This document shows positions 25,404-32,530 of a stretch of 32,530 bases of DNA, piece by piece. The notes beneath the pieces are model-generated. The model did no database searches, was not told the origin of the DNA, and saw only the letters and a program-made list of their open reading frames with translations. Source of the stretch: Muribaculaceae bacterium (lineage in GTDB: Bacteria; Bacteroidota; Bacteroidia; Bacteroidales; Muribaculaceae). Location: positions 1 to 32,530 of the forward strand of contig JAFQSX010000010.1 of assembly GCA_017409345.1 (NCBI GenBank), given 5' to 3'. Position numbers and translations under genes: made by a program. The stretch's first letter is position 1, and the number at the start of each line of letters is the position of its first letter.

Positions 25404-26186
25404 ATGATTTATCTCAAGACATCTGAAGATATAGAAAGAATGAGAGAAGCAAATACTCTCGTGAGTCGCACACTTGGCGAAGTTGCCAAGTGGGTGGCTC
25501 CTGGAGTTACTACTCTCAAACTTGATACTATTGCTCGCGAATTTATTTGCGACAATGGCGGACGTCCGGCATGTCTTGGATATGGAGGTTTCCCCGGCAC
25601 ATTGTGCTGTGAAGTAAACGAAATAGTTGTTCATGGTTTTCCTTCAAACTACACTTTGCGTGAAGGTGATATCATCGGTACTGATTGTGTGGTTGAGAAA
25701 GATGGCTTTATGGGAGATTCATGCTACACATTTGCTGTAGGCGAAATCGCACCCGAAGTCATGGCCTTGTGTGTTACAACAAAAGAATCTTTATATAAAG
25801 GTATCGAAGCTTGTCAAGAAGGTAAACGCATCGGAGATATTGCAAATGCCATCCAGACATATTGTGAAGCACGTCGATATACTGTCGTTCGCGAAATGTG
25901 TGGTCATGGAATCGGCAAAAGCATGCACGAAGATCCCGAAGTGCCCAATTATGGTCGCCGTGGAACAGGTCCGTTGATTAAGAATGGAATGTGTCTTGCT
26001 ATTGAACCGATGATAAACCTTGGAAGTCGCAACGTAGTTATAGAGGCTGACGGATGGACTTGTCGCACTCGCGATCGTAAACCCTCGGCTCACTACGAGC
26101 ACACAGTGGCAATTGTGAATGGTAAAACCGAAATATTAACAACTTTTGATTATATCCAAGAAGCCCTTGGAGATAGATTTATTTAA
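25404..26186 (+). CDS. map: Methionine aminopeptidase, type I
   Basis: A 260-aa metalloenzyme that removes the N-terminal Met from nascent proteins. The five metal ligands can be assigned as D94, D105, H168 ([11 protein letters not shown]), E201 (AIEPM) and E232 (HYEHTVA), with the conserved H77 in VVHG. A Cys follows D94 where many family members have Val. Its position between secY and infA is usual for Bacteroidota, and no adk intervenes. Confidence 0.97.
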   Translation: MIYLKTSEDIERMREANTLVSRTLGEVAKWVAPGVTTLKLDTIAREFICDNGGRPACLGYGGFPGTLCCEVNEIVVHGFPSNYTLREGDIIGTDCVVEKDGFMGDSCYTFAVGEIAPEVMALCVTTKESLYKGIEACQEGKRIGDIANAIQTYCEARRYTVVREMCGHGIGKSMHEDPEVPNYGRRGTGPLIKNGMCLAIEPMINLGSRNVVIEADGWTCRTRDRKPSAHYEHTVAIVNGKTEILTTFDYIQEALGDRFI

Positions 26187-26193
26187 TTATAAT

Positions 26194-26412
26194 ATGGCAA
26201 AACAAGCAGCAATCGAACAAGACGGAGTCATCGTTGAAGCACTTTCTAATGCAATGTTTCGCGTAGAACTTGAAAATGGACATGAAATCACTGCCCATAT
26301 ATCAGGAAAAATGCGCATGCATTACATTAAAATCCTTCCAGGAGATAAAGTGCGAGTAGAAATGTCTCCTTATGACCTATCAAAAGGTCGCATTGCATTT
26401 AGATATAAATAA
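26194..26412 (+). CDS. infA: Translation initiation factor IF-1
   Basis: A 72-aa OB-fold factor that binds the 30S A site with IF-2 and IF-3. I chose the ATG at 26194 ([17 protein letters not shown]); the frame extends upstream into map but the family's length and N-terminus fit this start. [20 protein letters not shown] and [18 protein letters not shown] are the signatures. It lies 7 nt after map. Confidence 0.98.
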   Translation: MAKQAAIEQDGVIVEALSNAMFRVELENGHEITAHISGKMRMHYIKILPGDKVRVEMSPYDLSKGRIAFRYK

Positions 26413-26430
26413 TATTTAAAACTAAAAGAT

Positions 26431-26547
26431 ATGAAAGTTAGAGCCTCAGTTAAAAAACGTACCCCAGACAGCAAAATCGTGCGTCGTAAGGGACGTCTTT
26501 ATGTGATTAATAAGAAAAACCCAAAGTATAAACAACGTCAAGGATAA
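26431..26547 (+). CDS. rpmJ: Ribosomal protein bL36, zinc-free type
   Basis: A 38-aa protein read directly from the sequence: [20 protein letters not shown], then [18 protein letters not shown]. The zinc-ligand cysteines of the C+ form are absent (Arg/Thr/Ser replace them), as in other Bacteroidota. It lies between infA and rpsM as expected. Confidence 0.95.
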   Translation: MKVRASVKKRTPDSKIVRRKGRLYVINKKNPKYKQRQG

Positions 26548-26555
26548 TTTTTTGT

Positions 26556-26563
26556 TATTTTTG
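26556..26563 (+). promoter_or_regulatory. Possible internal -7 box before rpsM
   Basis: TATTTTTG followed by CA, 23 nt before the rpsM ATG. No TTTG lies at the expected -33 position, so this may be chance in an AT-rich gap. Confidence 0.25.
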
Positions 26564-26586
26564 CAAAAAAAACAGTCAAATAAGAT

Positions 26587-26967
26587 ATGGCAGTAAGAAT
26601 CGTGGGAGTTGACCTCCCCCAGAATAAAAGAGGTGAGATCGCCTTGACTTATATCTTCGGCATCGGTCGTAGTGCAGCTAAAACAATCTTAGAAAAAGCT
26701 GGAGTTGATGTAAACATCAAAGTAAAAGATTGGACCGACGATCAAGCAGCAAAAGTGCGTGAAGTCATTGGTGCAGAATACAAAGTCGAAGGTGACCTCC
26801 GTAGTGAAATTCAATTAAATATCAAACGTTTGATGGACATCGGTTGCTATCGTGGTATCCGTCATCGTATCGGTCTTCCAGTGCGTGGTCAAAGCACTAA
26901 AAACAATGCTCGCACTCGTAAAGGTCGCAAGAAAACCGTTGCTAACAAGAAGAAAGCTACTAAATAA
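26587..26967 (+). CDS. rpsM: Ribosomal protein uS13
   Basis: A 126-aa 30S head protein that forms the B1 bridges to the 50S subunit. It begins [20 protein letters not shown], has the helix-two-turn-helix [14 protein letters not shown], and [20 protein letters not shown] before a basic tail. Standard length; it opens the alpha block. Confidence 0.98.
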   Translation: MAVRIVGVDLPQNKRGEIALTYIFGIGRSAAKTILEKAGVDVNIKVKDWTDDQAAKVREVIGAEYKVEGDLRSEIQLNIKRLMDIGCYRGIRHRIGLPVRGQSTKNNARTRKGRKKTVANKKKATK

Positions 26968-26976
26968 TAATAGAAT

Positions 26977-27366
26977 ATGGCAAAAAAGACAGTCGCAGCT
27001 AAGAAGAGAAACGTTAAAGTTGATGGCGCAGGCCAACTTCACGTACACTCATCTTTCAACAACATTATTGTGTGCTTAGCCAACAGCGAAGGCCAAGTTA
27101 TTTCATGGTCAAGCGCAGGTAAGATGGGATTCCGTGGTTCTAAAAAGAACACTCCCTATGCAGCTCAAATGGCTGCTCAAGATTGCGCTAAGGTCGCTTA
27201 TGACCTCGGTCTACGCAAGGTTAAGGCTTATGTAAAAGGTCCCGGTAACGGACGTGAGTCAGCAATCCGCACTATTCATGGTGCAGGTATTGAAGTAATC
27301 GAAATTATCGATGTTACTCCACTACCACACAACGGTTGCCGTCCTCCAAAACGTCGTCGTGTATAA
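26977..27366 (+). CDS. rpsK: Ribosomal protein uS11
   Basis: A 129-aa protein of the 30S platform near the E-site codon. [18 protein letters not shown] and [20 protein letters not shown] are conserved, as is the C-terminal [18 protein letters not shown]. It lies 9 nt after rpsM. A 168-nt gap, unusual in the cluster, follows. Confidence 0.98.
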   Translation: MAKKTVAAKKRNVKVDGAGQLHVHSSFNNIIVCLANSEGQVISWSSAGKMGFRGSKKNTPYAAQMAAQDCAKVAYDLGLRKVKAYVKGPGNGRESAIRTIHGAGIEVIEIIDVTPLPHNGCRPPKRRRV

Positions 27367-27534
27367 TCTTTAAATAGTTTACTAACTTTGTCTCTTTTAG
27401 TGACATTATCTATTAATTAACTTGAGATAAATTTCGTTGAGCAAAAGTGAATAGACCATAATTTTCATCACCTCTCTATGGTCGCGGCTGCACTAACCCT
27501 CGATGATAATCTCTAAAATCAGAATTCTTTTAAA
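27367..27534 (+). other. rpsK-rpsD gap, possible leader
   Basis: 168 nt without a gene. TAACTTTG (27383-27390) matches the -7 consensus but has no good -33 partner. GACCATA (27454-27460) pairs with TATGGTC (27477-27483). S4 represses the alpha operon through a structured leader in E. coli, so this segment is a candidate S4 site, but the evidence is thin. Confidence 0.35.
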
Positions 27535-28140
27535 ATGGCAAGATATACAGGACCAAAGTCCAAAATCGCTCGCAAATTTGGGGAACCAATCTTCGGAGAA
27601 GATAAAGTTCTCGCTAAGAAAAATTTCCCTCCCGGTCAGCATGGCGCCAACAAAAGAAGAAAAACTTCTGAATATGGTGTTCAGCTCCGTGAAAAGCAAA
27701 AAGCCAAATATACTTATGGCGTGCTTGAAAAACAATTCCGCAATCTCTTTGAAAAAGCATCTCGCACAAAAGGGGTTAAGGGTGAAGTATTGCTTCAATT
27801 ACTTGAATCACGTCTTGACAACGTAGTATTTCGTCTAGGTATCGCTCCAACTCGTGCTGCTGCACGTCAATTGGTGCTTCACCGTCACATTGTTGTTAAT
27901 GGCGCAGTTGTGAACATTGCATCTTACTCTGTAAAACCAGGTGATGTAGTTGGTGTTCGCGAAAAAGCAAAATCACTAGAAGTAATTGCTGATGCTTTGG
28001 CTGGTTTCAATCATAGCAAATATCCATGGATTGAATGGGACGAAGCAACAAAATCAGGTAAATTCCTTCACGTTCCTGCTCGCGAAGATATTCCAGAAAA
28101 TATCAAAGAACAATTGATCGTCGAGTTGTATTCTAAATAA
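27535..28140 (+). CDS. rpsD: Ribosomal protein uS4, zinc-free type
   Basis: A 201-aa protein that nucleates 16S 5' domain assembly and forms part of the mRNA entry helicase. It begins [18 protein letters not shown] and has no N-terminal zinc cysteines. The S4 RNA-binding domain spans about 92-155, with [20 protein letters not shown] and [13 protein letters not shown]. Standard length. Confidence 0.98.
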   Translation: MARYTGPKSKIARKFGEPIFGEDKVLAKKNFPPGQHGANKRRKTSEYGVQLREKQKAKYTYGVLEKQFRNLFEKASRTKGVKGEVLLQLLESRLDNVVFRLGIAPTRAAARQLVLHRHIVVNGAVVNIASYSVKPGDVVGVREKAKSLEVIADALAGFNHSKYPWIEWDEATKSGKFLHVPAREDIPENIKEQLIVELYSK

Positions 28141-28158
28141 TAATTAAAATTAAGATCC

Positions 28159-29151
28159 ATGGCTATATTAGCATTCCAAAAACCTGACAAAATCCTTATG
28201 TTGGAAGCCGATAACTTCTACGGCAAGTTTGAGTTCAAACCCTTGGAGCCCGGCTATGGTATCACTGTGGGTAACGCTTTGCGTCGTGTATTGCTCTCTT
28301 CTTTGGAAGGTTTTGCAATCTCGTCTATTCGCATCGATGGCGTTAAGCACGAATTTGATACTATTCCTGGAGTAAAAGAAGATGTAACCAACATCATTCT
28401 TAATCTAAAGAAAGTAGACCTTAAACAAGTTGTTGAAGATACCGATTTCGAAAAGGCTACAATTTCAGTGTCAGGACAGGAGGTGTTCACAGCCGGTGAC
28501 ATCAGCAAAGTACTTTCGGGTTTTGAAGTTCTTAACCCTGACTTGGTGATTTGTCATTTGGATCCTAGCGCAAGTTTCAATTTAGAGTTGACTATTAATA
28601 AGGGTAGAGGTTGGGTGCCTGCTGAAGAAAATGAAGTGCCCACTGATGATGTCAATATTTTGGCTATCGACTCTATTTATACTCCTATTAAGAACGTTAA
28701 ATATGCCGTTGAAAACTTCCGCGTTGACCAGAAAACCGACTACGACAAACTCATTATTGAAATAACAACCAACGGTTCAATACTTCCAAAGGACGCTCTT
28801 AAAGAAGCCGCAAAAATCCTTATTTATCATTTCATGTTGTTCTCTGATGAAAAGATCACTCTTGAATCAAGCGAAAACAACGGAAATGAAGAATTTGATG
28901 AAGAAGTGCTTCACATGCGTCAATTGCTCAAATCAAAACTTGTGGATATGGATCTTTCGGTTCGTGCCCTCAATTGCTTGAAGAGCGCTGAAGTAGAAAC
29001 CCTTGGCGAACTCGTGGTTTTCAATAAAACCGATCTCTTGAAATTCCGTAACTTTGGTAAAAAATCGCTCACAGAGTTGGATGAACTCTTGGCTAACTTG
29101 AACCTTTCGTTCGGAATGGATATTTCAAAGTATAAATTAGAAAAAGAGTAA
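28159..29151 (+). CDS. rpoA: RNA polymerase subunit alpha
   Basis: A 330-aa scaffold for RNA polymerase assembly. The N-terminal dimerisation domain (1 to about 235) has [20 protein letters not shown] and the [14 protein letters not shown] motif. The C-terminal domain (about 255-320) shows [14 protein letters not shown] and the helix-hairpin-helix [19 protein letters not shown], which bind UP elements and activators. That is relevant to the A-rich DNA upstream of the rpsL promoter. It lies between rpsD and rplQ in the conserved order. Confidence 0.98.
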   Translation: MAILAFQKPDKILMLEADNFYGKFEFKPLEPGYGITVGNALRRVLLSSLEGFAISSIRIDGVKHEFDTIPGVKEDVTNIILNLKKVDLKQVVEDTDFEKATISVSGQEVFTAGDISKVLSGFEVLNPDLVICHLDPSASFNLELTINKGRGWVPAEENEVPTDDVNILAIDSIYTPIKNVKYAVENFRVDQKTDYDKLIIEITTNGSILPKDALKEAAKILIYHFMLFSDEKITLESSENNGNEEFDEEVLHMRQLLKSKLVDMDLSVRALNCLKSAEVETLGELVVFNKTDLLKFRNFGKKSLTELDELLANLNLSFGMDISKYKLEKE

Positions 29152-29157
29152 TAAACG

Positions 29158-29643
29158 ATGAGACATAATAAAAAATTCAACCACCTTAGCCGTACCAAAG
29201 CTCACCGCGATGCTTTGCTCGCTAACATGACGATTGCTCTCATCCTTCGCAAGCGCATTTTTACTACACTTGCTAAGGCTAAAGCACTCCGCGTTTACGC
29301 TGAGCCACTAATCAATCGTGCTAAAAATGATACAATGGCTAATCGCCGCCTCGTTTTCAGCTATCTTCAAAATAAAGAAGCGGTTACTGAACTTTTCCGT
29401 GAAGTAGCTCAAAAGATTGCTGACCGTCCCGGTGGTTACACTCGTATCCTTAAAACAGGTAACCGTCTTGGTGACAATGCTAAGACTTGCTTCATAGAGT
29501 TAGTTGACTACAACGAAAACATGCTCAAAGAAAAAGCAGCGAAAAAATCTACTCGCACACGTCGCTCTCGCAAGAGCACTGCTGCTCCTGCTGCTGAAGC
29601 ACCTGTTGCAGAAACTCCTGCTACAGAAACTGCTGCAGAATAA
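29158..29643 (+). CDS. rplQ: Ribosomal protein bL17
   Basis: A 161-aa 50S protein. The core (1 to about 125) starts [20 protein letters not shown] and includes the [17 protein letters not shown] and [17 protein letters not shown] motifs. The C-terminus is an Ala/Pro/Glu-rich extension ([17 protein letters not shown]) beyond the E. coli length of 127, common in Bacteroidota. It is the last gene of the supercluster; a strong terminator follows at once. Confidence 0.97.
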   Translation: MRHNKKFNHLSRTKAHRDALLANMTIALILRKRIFTTLAKAKALRVYAEPLINRAKNDTMANRRLVFSYLQNKEAVTELFREVAQKIADRPGGYTRILKTGNRLGDNAKTCFIELVDYNENMLKEKAAKKSTRTRRSRKSTAAPAAEAPVAETPATETAAE

Positions 29644-29666
29644 TTTAGCAACAGTTTAAGATACTG

Positions 29667-29714
29667 ATTAATAGGCTATCTTTGAAACATCAAAGGTAGC
29701 CTATTAATTTTATT
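29667..29714 (+). terminator. Intrinsic terminator of the ribosomal cluster
   Basis: A 19-bp stem with one G-T wobble: 29667-29685 pairs with 29690-29708 around the loop AACA. The arms include TAGGCTATCTTTGA and TCAAAGGTAGCCTA. A TTT-rich tail follows. It ends 24 nt after the rplQ stop is cleared. Confidence 0.88.
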
Positions 29715-29755
29715 GAAAATCTTTAGATTATGCTATTTTACTTGAGATTTTTTTG

Positions 29756-29763
29756 TATCTTTG
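29756..29763 (+). promoter_or_regulatory. Promoter -7 box for eno
   Basis: TATCTTTG followed by CA, as in the other promoters here. No exact TTTG lies 19-21 nt upstream, so the -33 element is degenerate. It sits after the rplQ terminator and 67 nt before the eno ATG. Confidence 0.6.
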
Positions 29764-29809
29764 CACTTGATTTATTAGGAATATAAATTAATAACAAATA
29801 TTTTACTAA

Positions 29810-31120
<1,311 letters not shown>

Positions 31121-31148
31121 TCCTAGATTAAACGTCATATAAAATGCG

Positions 31149-31182
31149 CGAGGCACTCTCAATTAGAGGGTGCCTCGTTTTT
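31149..31182 (+). terminator. Intrinsic terminator after eno
   Basis: CGAGGCACTCTC (31149-31160) pairs with GAGGGTGCCTCG (31166-31177), a 12-bp stem with one wobble and an AATTA loop, followed by TTTTT. An A-rich stretch on the other side could let it also serve the convergent gene ending at 31258. Confidence 0.88.
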
Positions 31183-31257
31183 ATTCGTCAATTTGAAATT
31201 AGTCAAGTTTAGAGGATGTTTAAATCAAATGTTATATTGATAATTCAACCGATATTT

Positions 31258-32124
31258 TTAGTTATTGAGTCGTATTATTCTAATTCCGGTAAGAGATTTG
31301 CTATTGGCGAGATATTTATGAAGGGGTAAGGGATCGATTATGACTTTCATGGCTTTCATTGATGCGTGCATCAAGTGTGGTACTCCATCAACAATCGCAA
31401 TTAATCCCATGTGACTGACATCAAGCCCTTTTGTATTTGTAGTTAATGCAATGATATCACCATCTTTCAATTCGTTTCTAATGGCTTTGTTTTTGATAGA
31501 AGACGTCTTTAAATAAGGAAATCGATGGTTGTGATAACCGATTTCGATATTTTTCATTTTTTCAAATTCAGCATCATCAGTCAAAGAATTATAACTTTTG
31601 CGATGAGAAGTCATGAAATCAAGTGTTTTTATCTTGTAACTTACAAAAGGGAACTCGTCGGTAACCTCCGAAAAATTTCCACGATAACTATTGTTTACAA
31701 TCCAATCGCTAATATAATGTAGGCGCGAAGAGTAACCATTGAGGATGCCATCTCGATATCTTATGCGTTCAAGATTGTGAATATAGTCACGCCAAGAAGT
31801 GCGACCTTCGCCCACTGTATATGCCATAGCTATTACCGTTTCGACAAATGTAGTGCAATCAAGTTCGTTAATATTGACAGTTAGTAGTTCTGTATCTCCT
31901 TCAAGAGTGTGAGCAACATAAGGTAATCCTAAAAATTGGCGAGCAATAAATCCAATCCTTTCATTTGGAGAATCAAAATGTTGCTGATAAGTATTAATTA
32001 ATAATTGAGTGATAGCCGAAGTGTCGTTTTGTTCGTTATGAAATCTTACCTTATCAAGGGTGATTGCATTAGAATTGCAGAATATGCAACACAAAATAAT
32101 AAATGAGATGTAATATTTTTTCAT
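31258..32124 (-). CDS. Exported DUF1460 / amidase-like NlpC-P60-fold protein
   Basis: A 288-aa protein. Residues 1-20 form a signal peptide (MKKYYISFIILCC ... SNA). The rest fits DUF1460, a Bacteroidota-rich family with an N-acetylmuramoyl-L-alanine amidase-like, cysteine-peptidase fold. The likely nucleophile is C90 in NELDCTTFVETV, with H238 (DVSHMGLIA) as partner; H253 (LMHAS) is also conserved in the family as I recall it. A role in periplasmic peptidoglycan turnover or recycling is inferred. It is transcribed toward eno, and an eno-side terminator lies between them. Confidence 0.82.
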   Translation of the reverse strand: MKKYYISFIILCCIFCNSNAITLDKVRFHNEQNDTSAITQLLINTYQQHFDSPNERIGFIARQFLGLPYVAHTLEGDTELLTVNINELDCTTFVETVIAMAYTVGEGRTSWRDYIHNLERIRYRDGILNGYSSRLHYISDWIVNNSYRGNFSEVTDEFPFVSYKIKTLDFMTSHRKSYNSLTDDAEFEKMKNIEIGYHNHRFPYLKTSSIKNKAIRNELKDGDIIALTTNTKGLDVSHMGLIAIVDGVPHLMHASMKAMKVIIDPLPLHKYLANSKSLTGIRIIRLNN

Positions 32125-32151
32125 TGATAAAACTATTATAGGTATATATTA

Positions 32152-32159
32152 CAAAGGTA
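32152..32159 (-). promoter_or_regulatory. Possible -7 box for the DUF1460 gene
   Basis: TACCTTTG on the minus strand, 27 nt before the ATG. I find no good -33 match at 19-21 nt, so it is a moderate candidate. Confidence 0.4.
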
Positions 32160-32339
32160 TGCAATTTTTTTTGAAACTGAACATGTAAAAAGGTGATTGA
32201 GTTATTTAGTAGAGATTATTATAAAAGAAAGATATAAAAGGAATATTTTTTTTGAAAAAATATTTTGAGTCTAATTGACTGAGAATCGGTGACAAAACGC
32301 TCATGGGTGAAAATAATTGCGAAAAAACTTTTAAAAATA

Positions 32340-32371
32340 TTTGGTGGGTAATAAAAAATGCTATAACTTTG
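32340..32371 (+). promoter_or_regulatory. Strong promoter reading out of the window
   Basis: -33 TTTG (32340-32343), a 20-nt spacer and -7 TAACTTTG (32364-32371), followed by CA: a perfect consensus. A-tracts precede it at 32294, 32310, 32322 and 32333. The leader beyond contains AAAAAAAGTTCTTA (about 32440-32453), a little like the sequence found before rRNA genes in Bacteroidales. Confidence 0.75.
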
Positions 32372-32530
32372 CACTCGCTTTTGAGAAATAAAGCACACGA
32401 ACATTGAAAGAAATACAATAGACAAGAGTAGTACAAGAGCAAAAAAAGTTCTTAGTCAATTCTTAAACGAAATAAGTCAAGCAGGAAGTTCTGAACGGGA
32501 ATTTTCGTTGAATATCAAGTCTTGTTAATA

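Larger units (their letters stand above)
32125..32530. other. Divergent intergenic region with outward promoter
   Basis: No gene seen in these 406 nt. A/T tracts are frequent at 32165-32337. A full promoter lies at 32340-32371, followed by about 160 nt of untranslated-looking sequence to the window edge. The unit it drives lies outside. Confidence 0.6.

Overview
The window comes from the chromosome of a low-GC Bacteroidota bacterium, most likely order Bacteroidales. Three things point there: promoters of the Bacteroides type (TTTG, about 20 nt, TAnnTTTG); A-rich gene leaders that mostly lack Shine-Dalgarno sequences; and a str-S10-spc-alpha ribosomal cluster fused into one run with map, infA and rpmJ inside it. 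A T9SS-type sorting tail, a DUF1460 protein and a parE-coaD-S41 protease block fit the same group. The exact family (for example Muribaculaceae) cannot be fixed from this sequence.

Layout. (1) 1-805 is gene-free and full of repeats: hairpin-bearing dispersed repeats, an 80-bp direct duplication, ATTATGCAT-type AT repeats and a nested palindrome. (2) 806-3463 holds two exported proteins 18 nt apart: a small protein with a T9SS-like tail, and a 711-aa protein with von Willebrand A motifs in permuted order followed by a formylglycine-generating-enzyme/C-type-lectin-like domain. The 3' end of the second gene looks like the variable region of a diversity-generating retroelement (DGR). (3) 3464-4235 is a second repeat-rich stretch. 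(4) 4236-9772 is a run of five co-directional genes: parE, coaD, an S41 C-terminal processing protease, a methyltransferase and a CatA-family acetyltransferase. (5) 10054-10983 is a two-gene unit, a membrane protein and a winged-helix regulator, with its own promoter and a perfect terminator. (6) 11537-29643 is the ribosomal supercluster: 33 genes, rpsL to rplQ, all on the + strand, driven by a canonical promoter preceded by about 200 bp of helically phased A-tracts. (7) 29831-31120 is eno with its own promoter and terminator. (8) 31258-32124 is a DUF1460 amidase-like gene on the - strand. (9) 32125-32530 carries a perfect promoter reading out of the window into an unseen transcription unit.

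Most of the window is housekeeping: translation, protein export, RNA polymerase alpha, enolase, topoisomerase IV and CoA synthesis. The most unusual locus is 806-3463. There the last ~100 nt of the 711-aa gene are GC-rich and adenine-poor, with a run of NNC codons in the positions that DGRs mutate. A 54-nt stem-loop follows 34 nt after the stop codon. No reverse transcriptase or template repeat lies in the window, so if this is a DGR target it is a remote or orphan one. Other points for follow-up are the permuted vWA motif order, a hairpin repeat family with compensatory stem changes, the phased A-tracts before rpsL, and strong Shine-Dalgarno sequences at only a few ribosomal genes.
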